Source: Oppiella nova
Taxonomy: Eukaryota > Arthropoda > Arachnida > Sarcoptiformes > Oppiidae
Assembly: GCA_905397405.1 (NCBI GenBank)
Contig: CAJPVJ010000825.1
Coordinates: forward strand, 1-20,166
DNA length: 20,166 nt
Reading direction: 5' to 3'
This document shows positions 8,801 to 19,708 of the stretch, one piece after another. Numbering within the stretch: position 1 is the first letter of the stretch; every line of letters begins with the position of its first letter. A program made the translations under genes and the position numbers. The notes beneath the pieces are model-generated. The model saw nothing but the letters and a program-made list of their open reading frames with translations, did no database searches and was not told the DNA's origin.

Positions 8801-11800
8801 AGCGGCGGTGTATTTGATGTCCAGCTGTCGCTCTCATTGACGACCGAAAGTTGTGTTTTGAAAGTGCGGCTCAAATCGTCGACTTCTACTTCACTCGACT
8901 GCACCGAATGGTTGTCCTCTAAAATCCGTTGCAATTCTCTCTGCATTTCCTCAATCGTCTCATTACTGGAGACGGTTTTGACGGCCGACTCTTGGCTCAG
9001 ATTTTGATTAATCCACTCTCTGGTGGTCACACCAGAAGTGCTTTGATCCGAGTCTAAACTCGTCAAATCCAAAGGACTGGTACCGTCTGGGCTGTCGTTT
9101 TTCAAACCATTTTCACCGTCTCTTATGGTTCCGCGTCCGGAGTCAGACGAAGACTTATAGTTGTGTTCCTGAGAGACAGTATCACTCCCTTGAGTATCAC
9201 TGTTTGAGTTCACGTTAATTGCATTCAACGGACAGTTCGTTTGCAAAGCGTGATTAGCACCGGAAGGTATTGCATGAGTTTCACTGATTACTTCATTGGG
9301 CGACACTTCAGATCTAACTGTTAGAGAAGTGTTACGATTTGTATCACATTCAAGACCACTCACTACCACAACGTGTTCATCACTGACAACAGCAGTCATT
9401 AAATCACAATCACTTTGAATCCGTTGTCTTTCGACCGAATCATAAGCGGAAGAATTGGATTGACTTAAAACCGAACCATTCATTAGCGGGTTATTAGCAT
9501 TTGTACTATTCGTATAGGAATTGTGGCCAATGATATCCTTTACCATCACTTTGTCCAACGCATTGGCTGTCATATTGTGTGAAAGCTTTGGTGAATCCGT
9601 TAAGACTGAAGACTTGGTGACAGCCGAAGCCATTTGAGAAGTCAACGATTGATTCATTGGACACCTCTTCTGTGCGAACCATTTATTACAAACATCTCTC
9701 ATATGATAGGAATCGTTCTCGTCGTCAAAACCACAGAAGGCATCCGCAGTCGGACTGACCACCGATGGACCGGCAGCTGCAACAGGTGTATACATATTCA
9801 CAGAGTTTTGTGAATCACTGGTTCTTTGCATGGAATCCATGCCCTGATTCGCAGCCATAGCATCGTTACCATTGATTGCATTGACTTTTGGTTTGGAGGA
9901 GTCTTTTGTGGGCAGAAGTATAGCACGAATTCTCTGATGAAAAGAGCCGAAAGCGCCCTCAGAGTGACGACTGTTTTGCGGTTTACTATTGGCAGTCGTC
10001 GATGTCTGGCCCTCTAAGTGACCCAAAGAGGTTTGTCTTCGGAGACCACCCGAGAGCACAGGCGTTGAGTTACTGGCGCTGTTAGTGAGACCTAAGCTGG
10101 ACTCCGGATGTGTGTGGGAATGAAACGATGATCCTATCATTGCGTCAAAACAATTATTAACTCAATTCTCAGGCAAACAATTACCAAGATATAAGACATA
10201 CTATTATTGTTTGCTGGTCTGCACTGGAAAGGCGTCAGTAGTTTAGGTATGTTTGAAACCGATCTAATGGACTGACAGCTTGACTTGTTTTTAACATTAG
10301 TGGTTAGGTTTGGATTTGTCATGTCTGGCCTCTGGTACAGAGCACTCGTCGAACCATACATTCGGTCGTTGGGAAGCACTGCTAATGCCGTTCCGTTAGA
10401 CAAATGACAGTTTTGATGGGCTAAACCCTAAAATTTAAATTATACCAAATTATAATAATACATCAAACAAAAATCCCTTTCAAAAACTTTTTCATCAAAT
10501 TGTATCCTCATATTATGAATGTGCTATTGTAGCATATTAGGCATTATTTGTTATAACACATAAAACCTAATAATTCTGGGAATTCGGAAATTATTAATAA
10601 TATTGTGAGAAATGAATTGAGAAAATAGAGTGAAAAAGTGAGGTATAGTTAGCCTGAATGGCGAGACTTGATATATGAATGTCTATCGGACAGGACCTTA
10701 ATTTGTGTTTTAAATCAACAGTTCTTAGGGAGAGCTGAAGAAGTGATGTATAAGTTATAGCGTTTATCACATATTAATTCCATGGAAATGGATGTTAATT
10801 CACAGACATCTACATTAGAGGCTGCGGGCGGTTCACGATTACTATAGAATAGGATCCGCTCTCAAACTTACAGCTAATAGTTGTGGCGATTATTATATTG
10901 AAAAATATTGGGCACTACGAATGAGCCTCAGTATTGATATGCGGCTAAAAGTATGTATTGCTTTGATTTAAAGACCAAATTATTGTTTGGGTCACGTATG
11001 TCGTGAGCCATAATTTGTGTTGAGGTATGCCCCGGTGCTCTGTCAGCCCTACTAAACAAATTGCAAACAATTTTTCTACACTTATTCTTAAGTTATAGTT
11101 AGACTCACAATACTTTCTATTTTGAACTTAAATAAATGGTTGTCGACAACAGATATACAAATATTTCTCATTTATTATAATTTTCTAATTGACTTTTTCC
11201 AAGAAAATACTTTAAACTTTTTAAACTCCAAAAATACTTTTTATAAAATCATTGAATTTAGTGTTGCAAAAGTGGTGGAAGAATCAGATTGTTATCGATT
11301 GAAATGCTAAATACGAGATCATTATAAATGAAATTTAACTTTACTTTAACACATCATTTATAATATTACACAAAAATAATAAATTAACTGATAATACAAA
11401 ATACTAATAATGATACTAATGTGAATAAATGTTAAATTTTTAATTAAACGAATTTTGAATATATTTATAGTTATTAATCATTTTGAGAGTAATTTATCAT
11501 AACTTAAGAAAAATAAAAAAAACTTAATATGAAATAAACAAATAGCAAAATCATTCAATTGTTTTGAAATAATTATTTCGTTTAAGAAGCAAATGATTGT
11601 CTCAAATAACTTAGCATTAAGATATACGTTAAATTAGTTAGTTTAATTTTTACTTTTAATAAATCTTGTTACTCCCAAAATAGTCTTTCAAAATATCTGT
11701 CATAAGGTTTGCGACCCCGAGACAGACCCCAAAAGTTGTGGATAAATAGCTCAAAAGATCTTTGTGGTGGTGTGGGGTCGAGTGGACAGGAGGGGCCACA

Positions 11801-13703
11801 CATTGGGTTTATTGGAGGACCCTTTAGATAAGAGCTTTATTGAAAATGAATGATTGATTTATAAGTATTTCTGTTTTTAATAAATTTAGTCATTTTACGA
11901 AAATTCCCACTTTAGATCATACTTTAGTTTTATGTGAGAAACTAACATTAAATTTTATTATATTAAATATTAAATAGTAATTCACGTGTTTTAGGTTTTT
12001 CCCATTATTTTCAAAGCAACGAAAATAAATATAGTCATTGACTTCATTCGTGTGGTTATGAATTACTTTTGACACAAACATTCGTTTGATTTCTAATAGG
12101 AAACTATGAATTTATATACAAATTTAAATATAAATATCTAATAGTTTTTAAAACAATTGTTTTCAGATATATACCCACACTTAATGAAATTCATGCAATC
12201 AATCAAAATGTTTTGAAAGTATTTATTTTAAATTTAATATGAATTCAAAAAACATATTACCCATAAAGTTATTGTATTGAATGAAACATAAAAATTAGTT
12301 ATTTTATGAATAATGTAATAATAATAACTTTAAATTCTTAACTGAAATCCAATTTATAAGAAAATCCTTATTTATTGAAACAATTTGTTGGAAAACATAA
12401 GGCATTACCTCATTATGATTACAAGTGCAGAGACCGCCAGTTCCTCGTCTGCGCCGCTTTTCAAATGATAAAAACATCACTACTTTTGAGTCGGTTTTCA
12501 CTTAATATAATCATAAAAACTTCATCAAATATTCTGAGCCTTCATTTTCAGGCATAACCTATTCGTTCAATCAATTTCTGGTCTGACATATCACTCACAC
12601 CACTCGCACCACATTTATTATCCTCCAAAACAGTACTCGTTTTTGAAGTGAAAAATTAGTGGAAAAACACTTTTAGTATAAAATACAATGTTTTTAAAAC
12701 AATGCAATTGGAGAGTGGACTGGAATTGAATGGTAGGGCAACGCAATGGTAGGGTATGTGTGGAGTGAATGACTTGAAAACTCATTTAATTTAGCGGTTA
12801 ATCAATGACCGCCTCTTCCCGTAACAATATTTACGGTTTCAATACATCACACAATGGTTCAATAAATTTCTATCCGTCTTACATATAATAAAATCTGTTT
12901 TAATTTTAAATCTCAATCAATAACTATATTCTTATAAAAATAACTGAAAAACTGGAGAATTATTCAAGAAATGAGTGATCACTTGATCTGTTCACTCACT
13001 TTTCAAAAAAGTCAACACTTTTTCGTAGAAATAAAGAGCGAAGAGAATGGAGAATACAATTGCTTTGGAAATTGGTTTCTGTGATGAAGACTATAAGATC
13101 AGACACTTGAGAGGCGAACAAACGATTTATACAATATTATAGTTATAGTTATCTATACGCACACCCCATATCTCCCTTCCCATCGTATGCATAATAAGGG
13201 GGGTGAAAGATGTTGGCATTGCATAGGCTGTGTGCACCTGTACTACAATTACATTTGAACAGATATCGAGATCTAAGTGATGATACTTGAGAAAATAACA
13301 CACACTATACCAGCACTTCACTGGTCAGACCTCTTCAATGCCAGTGAATAACACACACTCTTCTCCGATAAAAGTATTAAAAAAATAAGTTACAAAAAAC
13401 CTTAAGATAATAAACGGCTGTTTTGTGTGTTGTGTTAAGTACTACTAAAAGCATTAGAAAACCAAGAGATAGAGAGGGGGTTTGGAAAGAGAGGTGGCTA
13501 TAAGTTATGCATAATATAGTACAGTATAGTTAGCTTATTGTATAGTACAGTATAGTTAGCTTATAGTATAGTATAGTCTGTGACATAAGAACATTACTCT
13601 ATGAATTTACAACATATTCAACATAAGACTAACAATTTCATGAGCAGGTCTTACCACTCCTTACCTGAGGGTCGTGTCTATGGTTTATGTTTTTAGTTTG
13701 CAT
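5436..13703 (-). CDS. Large disordered protein with coiled coil and C-terminal SAM domain
   Basis: Nine coding exons on the minus strand: 13665-13703, 12409-12456, 10202-10427, 8287-10133, 6452-6630, 6083-6388, 5818-5875, 5678-5711 and 5436-5584. All junctions keep phase and give 961 residues (945 without the 48-base exon). Residues about 30-720 are Ser/Asn/Thr-rich and look disordered. A basic stretch (about 735-765) precedes a coiled coil (about 785-840, RLESHVITLARSVAQL then EVENLRQEMDLIREQM). Residues about 883-945 form a SAM domain: PLLRQFLKKLGYEKYA, ELPYLSEERMQKLGIPLG, PRMRIMQES. SAM domains make homo- or hetero-oligomers or bind RNA; together with a coiled coil this suggests a cytoplasmic scaffold, which is inference. 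No kinase, PDZ, SH3 or membrane segment is seen. I could not name the family. Exons from 10427 down are secure; the first two are tentative. Confidence 0.8.
6083..6388 (-). other. Coiled-coil exon of the SAM gene
   Basis: The exon begins after ATTTCAG and ends at AAAAA|GTATGC in phase 2, the only GT in this open stretch whose phase fits the SAM exon. Without that splice the frame would run on to a stop at 5977 with the tail ECTRNYIRLL, losing the SAM domain. Intron retention would therefore make a coiled-coil-only form. Confidence 0.75.
6452..6630 (-). other. Basic linker exon of the SAM gene
   Basis: Acceptor TTGATCAG|ATC and donor GACTC|GTAAGT. The exon encodes ILGMMGSRVRPDVGQRTRRK followed by a Ser/Arg-rich stretch and YYRRNKYEYKRHK. 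It has no start codon near its left border and is found only by frame and splice sites. Confidence 0.8.
6631..8286 (-). other. 1.66-kb intron of the SAM gene
   Basis: Donor GGAG|GTGAGT, acceptor GATCAG. The sequence is AT-rich. Nested inverted repeats lie at 7888-7941 and a GC-richer patch at about 7980-8070 with no convincing open frame. No other gene is seen. Confidence 0.75.
7888..7941. repeat. Two adjoining perfect inverted repeats
   Basis: The first is agtaaacaaaa (7888-7898) paired with ttttgtttact (7903-7913), with a 4-base loop. The second is ttattcagt (7913-7921) paired with actgaataa (7933-7941), with an 11-base loop. They share base 7913. Each arm of the first carries GTAAACA, the core of forkhead-factor sites. 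Confidence 0.6.
8287..10133 (-). other. Main 1.85-kb exon of the SAM gene
   Basis: This exon encodes 615 codons of low-complexity, Ser/Asn/Thr-rich sequence without a recognised domain. Points that stand out are a Cys/Trp patch (HMRDVCNKWFAQKRC), an acidic Ser block (SPLDLTSLDSDQSTSG), a short helix (EEMQRELQRILEDN) and a Pro-directed stretch (SNTPPLTPNPPINGT). Long open frames on the plus strand across 8552-9007 and 9826-10017 are mirror frames of this exon. Confidence 0.85.
10202..10427 (-). other. N-terminal coding exon of the SAM gene
   Basis: Acceptor AATTTTAG|GGT and donor AATA|GTATGT. The exon encodes GLAHQNCHLSNGTALAVLPN at its start and ends PANNN, joining Arg across a 68-base intron to SSFHSHTHPESS. 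Its start phase is 0, which matches both candidate upstream exons. Confidence 0.75.
10428..12408 (-). other. 1.98-kb intron of the SAM gene
   Basis: Mostly AT-rich. Two GC-richer islands stand out: 10985-11060, where a short minus-strand frame is open without good splice sites, and 11669-11836, treated separately as a possible alternative last exon. Nothing else is supported. Confidence 0.6.
11669..11821 (-). other. Possible alternative last exon inside the SAM gene
   Basis: After a plausible acceptor (CTTATCTAAAG|GGT) a phase-0 frame stays open for 50 codons to TAA: GPPINPMCGPSCPLDPTPPQ, then RSFELFIHNFWGLSRGRKPY and a short end. The phase fits the preceding exon, so a short isoform lacking the coiled coil and SAM domain is possible. 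The region is clearly GC-richer than its surroundings. No canonical AATAAA follows, only ATTAAA near 11656-11661. It may be chance. Confidence 0.25.
12409..12456 (-). other. Tentative 48-base cassette exon
   Basis: The acceptor TTTGAAAAG|CGG and donor AATGAG|GTAATG bound 16 codons, RRRRGTGGLCTCNHNE, in phase 0 at both sides. Because the neighbouring exons also meet in phase 0, the exon can be included or skipped without frame loss. The pyrimidine tract is weak, so it may not be used. Confidence 0.4.
12457..13664 (-). other. 1.2-kb intron of the SAM gene
   Basis: AT-rich with a tandem repeat at 13515-13578 and a repeated aatggtaggg near 12729 and 12744. A minus-strand open frame at 13127-13321 has no support beyond its length. 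Confidence 0.5.
13515..13578. repeat. 26-base tandem repeat, about 2.4 copies
   Basis: The unit tatagtacagtatagttagc plus ttat(t/a)g occurs at 13515-13540 and 13541-13566 with a single difference, followed by a partial third copy at 13567-13578. It lies about 90 bases inside the intron beyond the donor of the first coding exon. Confidence 0.8.
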
Positions 13704-13886
13704 GACCTCTGGGTCACGAAGAGTCACGAAAAGACAATTTTTCACTCTCTCCTCCAATTTGGTTCCTCCACTTTCAACCAATATTTTCGGTAATTTTTTG
13801 GCAGATTATAGTAGAAAACCAATTGAACACAACAGAAGTCTTTTTCCACTTTAGATCCGCTTTTAATTACAATTCGCCGAAAAGTC
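13665..13886 (-). other. Leader and first coding exon of the SAM gene
   Basis: The acceptor TTTGTTTTACAG|GAC has a good pyrimidine tract and the donor CCTCAG|GTAAGGAGT is strong. The chosen start is ATG at 13703 (G at -3), giving 13 codons, MQTKNINHRHDPQ, in phase 0. The frame is closed upstream by a stop, so the first 183 bases would be leader. A different frame is open through the first 140 bases, meeting the second frame close to an A6 run, which makes the leader reading less certain. Confidence 0.5.
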
Positions 13887-16800
13887 CTGTAAAACAAATT
13901 TAATAAATACCTTTTTATAAAATTTATACATGTTTCTTATTTTAAAAATTATCTCTAAATATATTTTTGTACACATATTATGTCTAAATTTGAATACAAA
14001 ATCATACAGCATATTGCATAACAATTATTAAATTAAAATGTAATTATATATTTATATTTAGAATTTTACAGATATAAAATTAATTAATGATACTGATAAT
14101 TATATTTAGCGAAACAATAATTACATAAAAACTATTTCAATACTAAATGTATTTGTCTGCAAAATTCATAATTTGTTTTCCAGAGAAAAACATATAAAAA
14201 TAAATCATTAATTGAAACGAAAGTTTTCTAAATCTTGAAGTTTTATAAACATGTTTTGGGAAATAATAAAAAAAATTGTTTAATTCAGTGTTTTTAAGCG
14301 GCAAACGGCTCACGTAAGGATCGTGAGAAATGTTGGCTCAAAAAACCCATTTTCGTTATGATAATTATAATTAATAATAAGTTGGGGGCGGATATTAGTG
14401 CAGGCGCTCAGACTTATTATGCAGAATAGCATTTGTTTTTATTACAAACTATTGGTGAGACTCTTGGGTATCGCTGGAGGCCTGTTATGGTCTGAGTTTT
14501 ATTTGGAAAGTATTCTCCCATTCATTGATAATAATATTGAGAAACGGGTCGTAATTATTACTTATGTATTATTTTTATAGCTATAGTCAAACGATAAATA
14601 ACAGAATCATGTAAAAGATGCTTTTAATCACATCATTTATACGGCAAATGTTTTCTACAAAATACGGAAATCGTGAACAATGTATTCATTTCGAAAACAA
14701 AAATAGTATAAACATAATGTAAATTAATTATTGAATTAATATAATGTTTTTTATAAACATAATTGCTAATAAAACAATTGATTTTTCAACTTTATATTAT
14801 TAATAAAATATTTTTTAATGCACATTGAATCTAAAGTTTGACTATATGAATATATTATGTTTTTAAACAATAAACTAATTAAAATGTAATTTAAAATAAT
14901 TTGTTACTACAGTATAATGATAAAATTAAGATCTTAAGAACATATGGAAACTATTTTGAAACGAAATCATTTGGAAACTGAACACAAGAATCTGAAGCAA
15001 GGAATAGCTTTGAATAAAACTTGTGTAGAGTTTGAAGACTTCAAGTGAAGACTAGTCTTCTAAATAACACTACTCTCCCATCTGTAGTCTCCAAACTCAT
15101 ACACTTTCTAAGCATTCAATTTTTATAAGTTACTAACTTTTTCTTTCAACTCATTTTTATATAAATTGTGAGTTGTTTTTAAATAATAATGTATTATTTT
15201 AAGCAATTATAACATAATATTCAATTATGCGATATAAAACCAAAATATCAATAATTTATGCAAATTCTATTCAAACAACTGTTGTTTCTATATTACGGAA
15301 GTACTGTATTTCTTTTTAAACATAAAAATAATAATATCATTTAAATTAATAAAACATTGGGAAAATCAAATCATTGATTACATATCAAATCTGAGGTTTG
15401 CGTGAAAAGTATAATTAATTTTTTACTGAAATTAATAAATCAATAAAAAACGGTTTCAATCGATCAATAAATTATGATGGGATGAGAAGCGGTTTAAAAA
15501 GTGATTTCAGGTGTTCATCAATTCGTATATAATTTTTTGTACAAAATAATTGGGAAACTACTTGCGGTTAACTCTAAAACAAGTTGATTGTACTTTGTTC
15601 CGATTTAATCATTAATAAAAATTTAATTTTCAACTTTTTATATTAAATAATATTTTTTGTCATTTAACGCAATTACTGTATTACTTACTCTCAATGTTCA
15701 CTGGTAAGATTTTAGAACCAATAATAATTTTTAGAAAAAACACAAGGAAATGTGTTTAAAGAAATAAAGTCATTTTGTAAAAAAATGTTTGGATATATTA
15801 ATCATGATTAAAACAAAAATAAAATACTCCAAGATTATTAATGAAATTTTAAATGTAATTTAAATACTTTTAAAATTATAATAATGATATTGATCATAAA
15901 ATTTTATATACATTATAAGGGATGTAAAAAATATTTCATGATACAATTCTTAATAAAATTGTGTTACATTAGTACAAAGTGAATGAAAGTAATGGAAATG
16001 ATTATGATTTTAATGATTAAGAGTGAAGTGATTCTTGAAATGTAATGTAATCGTCAAATACAAGAGGAATTCGTGGACTCGTATTGTTTGAGACTATTCT
16101 CATCTGTTTGTTGATTGCGTTGACAGACAGACAACTGTTTAAATGGATTTTTATTGCAATTTTTAATGACATACAAGAGTTCCCGTGAGATAATAGAAGT
16201 GAACATAAAGTGATACCTATTGTCGTTCGCTTCAGTGCCCATAAAAACCTATTATCAGACGTTACAGTGAGTTATAGTGAGTGCCCATAATTTTAAAATT
16301 ACTTCAAAACTAATAATAATTTTCAATGCATTCATACAATAGGCAGATGAAAAACAGCAGTCCTTTAATTAACGCCTAACTCCTGAAGTCACAGTTAATG
16401 ACAATGAATTCACTTTTGAAACACTAAATGCATTAAACGCTTAATTTACTCCTTATTTATATAAATTAAATTAATATAACAATGTTATACTTTTTGCGAT
16501 AAAAAATGAAAGTACTTTAAAAACAAAAGTTATTTTTTGAGAAAACTTGTTTCCCGTATTTACATATTATTTGTTTTTACAATATTTTCTTTATTTTCGA
16601 CTTCAAATACCATAAACTACAGGCAAAATGAATCTAAATAATTGTAATCATAATCATAGTATTGAGTGAACAGTCATTCTTGAGGGGTCTGTCTCTGTGT
16701 TTGGGCGTCTCATCTAATGGTCCTCCATATGAAAGGCGCAAAACTGGCGCACCTTTTAATCATTTGGATTCCTCGGGTTCACTCCAAACATTACACAAAT

Positions 16801-19067
16801 ACACCATATATTATTCTAACCATGGTATTCTATGCTCTAAATATACTCACATATACTGTATTGAAAGAGACGGACATATACACGGGTACTGTATTTAAAA
16901 CCAACGCCTAGAAAAGGAGTGCATTTTTATGTGTATTCCAAGTAATACTTGTCTGGCTATGCCTTCGGGTTATAAACTTTGAACCAAAACCAAAGTCATA
17001 CTCAATAGACTACACATTTTGGTGTTTTGTACGCAAAACTCACCTTTTTTATATCTCAATAGTTTTTGTTTTGTTTTGTTTTACAAATTCTACATAAAAG
17101 TCCAATTAATTGATTTTAATCAGGACTTAACACAACATTATGATGTTTTGTTGGCAATTAAACCCTCCCTTTTATGAGAAAAATTCAGATCAATTGTAAT
17201 GATTTTGGTTTATATGACTGCTATATACTTTGACCGATTGTTTTGAACTTCATTCATAATTTATTGATACAAATATGATAACATTTTAAATGCAATACTT
17301 CAATTGAAAAGTTAATTAACTTTTTATCATAAAAACGGAAAATATTTATATTATACTCTCAAAAAAGAAATCAATTTAAATATATCATATTTTGTTGAGA
17401 AATAAATACTATGCTCATTTAAATACTTCATGAACTCAAAAAATACCTCAAGTATTGCTCCATTTTCGGAGTTCATTTATATTTAAATGATTTGAAAGAA
17501 ATAAATAATTTATTCAAAGCTTTCAGTCACTCATTAAATATAATACAATAATCTTATGTCAGAATCAGCGGAATATCAAAGACCAGTGATCTCTATAGTG
17601 ATGTGTATAACGATATGAGATGTAAATTTATATAATTGTTTTCAAATGTCTCTCTACGAAAATTTAATACAAGACTAGACATCGTATTAAATTTGTTGTC
17701 GTTTTAAAGCTTAAGATTAATGACTTAATTAATAAAAAGGAAAAGATATTTCTATTATTTGTTAAATTAAATTATTGTTCTCATAGCATATCATGCAATC
17801 TATTAATTAATTCTCACATCCATTATACGACATGAATAATTTTCATAATATAAAATTATTTTTAACAAATATTTTATAATATAATATTTTATGCTTTCAT
17901 AAATAAACAAATTAGTATACACAATGATTATCATATAAACATTTCAATAAGTTTATTGACTATTAGGAGTTATTAGTTCTTAATAATAAGTTATGCTTAA
18001 TATTTTAAATTATATTAATATATTCTTAAATACATCTCTGATTTGCATTTTATTTTATATCAAATTATTTTATTTAGATCTAATATAATATAGCCATTAG
18101 TATTTGAATAATATATCATTTTACGTATATGTTATCTGTGATGAAGTTATTTAATATTCAGAACAAGTTTTTAAAAATTATATCAATTCAAAGATTGGTT
18201 GTACACAACAAATGCATCAATAGATTGTGAAAAATAAAATAAATTCACCGAAAGATCAGTGATAAGTAAAATAGAAGAAAGAAACTCATGATTACAATAG
18301 AGATCTATTGAACTGAATAACAATTTAAAGGTTTGTTTTCTTTTGAAATTTCAAATTTATTATTTCATTGACTGTCAGGAAAACCACAAGAAAAAGAGAA
18401 TGAAAAGCAATTTTGATCAGAAAAATACAAAATTGCGGTTTTATGCCAATCGGAGCACTAGAAATGAGTGCATGACTTGTATTTAGTTAACGGAAGGCGT
18501 GTTTCCTTTTAATACTCTTATAATGTATAATAAATTTTACAATTTTAAAGACAGAACTGAATTATAATTGACAGACATTTCAATATATATTCTATGGTTT
18601 GAGATATTATGCGATAAAACAGTATTTTCTTCGTAAAGGAGTGCTCTTTAATATATGATAGTTAATGAGAAAAATAAGAAAAAATGTTGATTTGCTTATG
18701 AGATAGTCTTTGGGAACTGAAAGAGGTTTTCAATTAGAGTCGGATTCAAAAATTATATCATTGGATAACGATATGCGATGGTCTGTGAACTAAAAAATAT
18801 AGTTATAATGTAGACATTCATAAAGTGATTGTTTTTAAACACAACTTCCCCACAAAGACTGGACTCCAAACATAGACTGAGAATCCTTATGTCCTAAACC
18901 ACAGGCCACTGAAGCCTAATTGACTCAAAGCATTGTCAGCTCAAGTCAAGTGCATTTCAAAGCAATTTATCCTTAGACTCCGCGTAAGCTTTGTTTGTTT
19001 CGCTCACAACTGAATTCACTTACAATTTCTTATCAAAAACACGATAACAACAATTCTGTTCACATAC
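13887..19067 (-). other. Long AT-rich intron of the SAM gene
   Basis: About 5.2 kb with no gene I can support. It contains an inverted repeat at 15023-15104, a repeated tatgggcact at about 16234-16243 and 16280-16289, an isolated GC-richer island at 16660-16980 with short overlapping plus-strand frames, a tttg run at 17061-17082, and a GC-richer patch at 18840-19000. The rest is A/T-rich simple sequence. Confidence 0.5.
15023..15104. repeat. Inverted repeat with internal palindrome
   Basis: The left arm gtgtagagtttgaagact (15023-15040) pairs with the right arm agtctccaaactcatacac (15086-15104) with one mismatch and one extra base. Between them lies a perfect 14-base palindrome, gaagactagtcttc (15047-15060). 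The layout fits a tiny MITE or a structured RNA. Confidence 0.6.
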
Positions 19068-19160
19068 CGGCGCTGAGAAAATCAGTGAAACGGTCACAGA
19101 AGTAGTAATCTTTGGGGATCACGCCATCGCACAGATTCTCATAATTCAATTCATCTCTTA
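19068..19160 (-). other. Candidate leader exon of the SAM gene
   Basis: The donor GCGCCG|GTATGTG and an acceptor at TTTTAAG|TAAG (or 4 bases later) bound a GC-richer stretch. One frame is open throughout (NYENLCDGVIPKDYYFCDRF and onward) but it has no ATG, has a stop just upstream, and ends in phase 1, which does not fit the next exon. It is therefore called untranslated; it could instead be a coding exon of a transcript whose partner exons I missed. Confidence 0.35.
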
Positions 19161-19708
19161 CTTAAAATAACTAATCATTGAATACAATGTTTGCGATTGT
19201 TTGGCAAATTCTATGCATTTACTATATTATACACAACAGGTATAATACGTTATAATATAATATAATAATATATTGCCTCACTTTAAACCACAGAATTATT
19301 ACTTTTGACTGAGGATATGTATATTTGACTTAACTGACCCTCATTTATGAAATCTCTAACTTGTAAGTATAGAGATTACATAGCTTAGGTATTCAACACA
19401 AATAAATATATTTACATTTATAAAAAATGTTATATTTTTGTTTAAGGTATATATTTATCTTTTCCATAATAATCTGATTTATATACTAAATATTCTAATA
19501 ATATAATATAATAAAGTATATCTAAAAATATGCAATAATTTTAAATTAAGAATTTAGTACAGAAAAATAACTATAAAGAGTGTAAAATGAAATAAATTCA
19601 CAAAAATTTGATATTTAAAGTTAAAAGTTCAAAAAAAATGCTTATAACTTATATGAAACCATAATTTCTAATTAATTAGTATTAACTTAAACTGAATACA
19701 AAACTCAC
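19161..19708 (-). other. AT-rich intron between leader exons
   Basis: The stretch is dominated by taata and ataat runs (for example 19236-19275 and 19495-19515). I see no gene, RNA or other site in it. Confidence 0.4.

Noticed and set aside
8552-9007. 151-codon open frame on the plus strand
   Set aside because: It mirrors the well-supported minus-strand exon, has no family resemblance and depends on the low stop density opposite a Ser/Asn-rich coding frame.
10985-11060. Minus-strand frame with MAHDIRDPNNN in a GC-richer patch
   Set aside because: No suitable donor or acceptor in the right phase was found around it.
14398-14580. 60-codon frames on both strands
   Set aside because: Neither has splice sites, a poly(A) signal or a recognisable motif.
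16217-16242. Short exon beginning MGTEANDN with a GTATCA donor
   Set aside because: Its phase fits the 13886 acceptor, but the joined frame then ends inside that exon, and the start context is poor.
19068-19160. Coding exon reading NYENLCDGVIPKDYYFCDRF
   Set aside because: The frame has no start, has a stop just upstream, and its end phase does not match the next exon. A 30-codon open stretch can arise by chance, so I kept it only as a leader exon.
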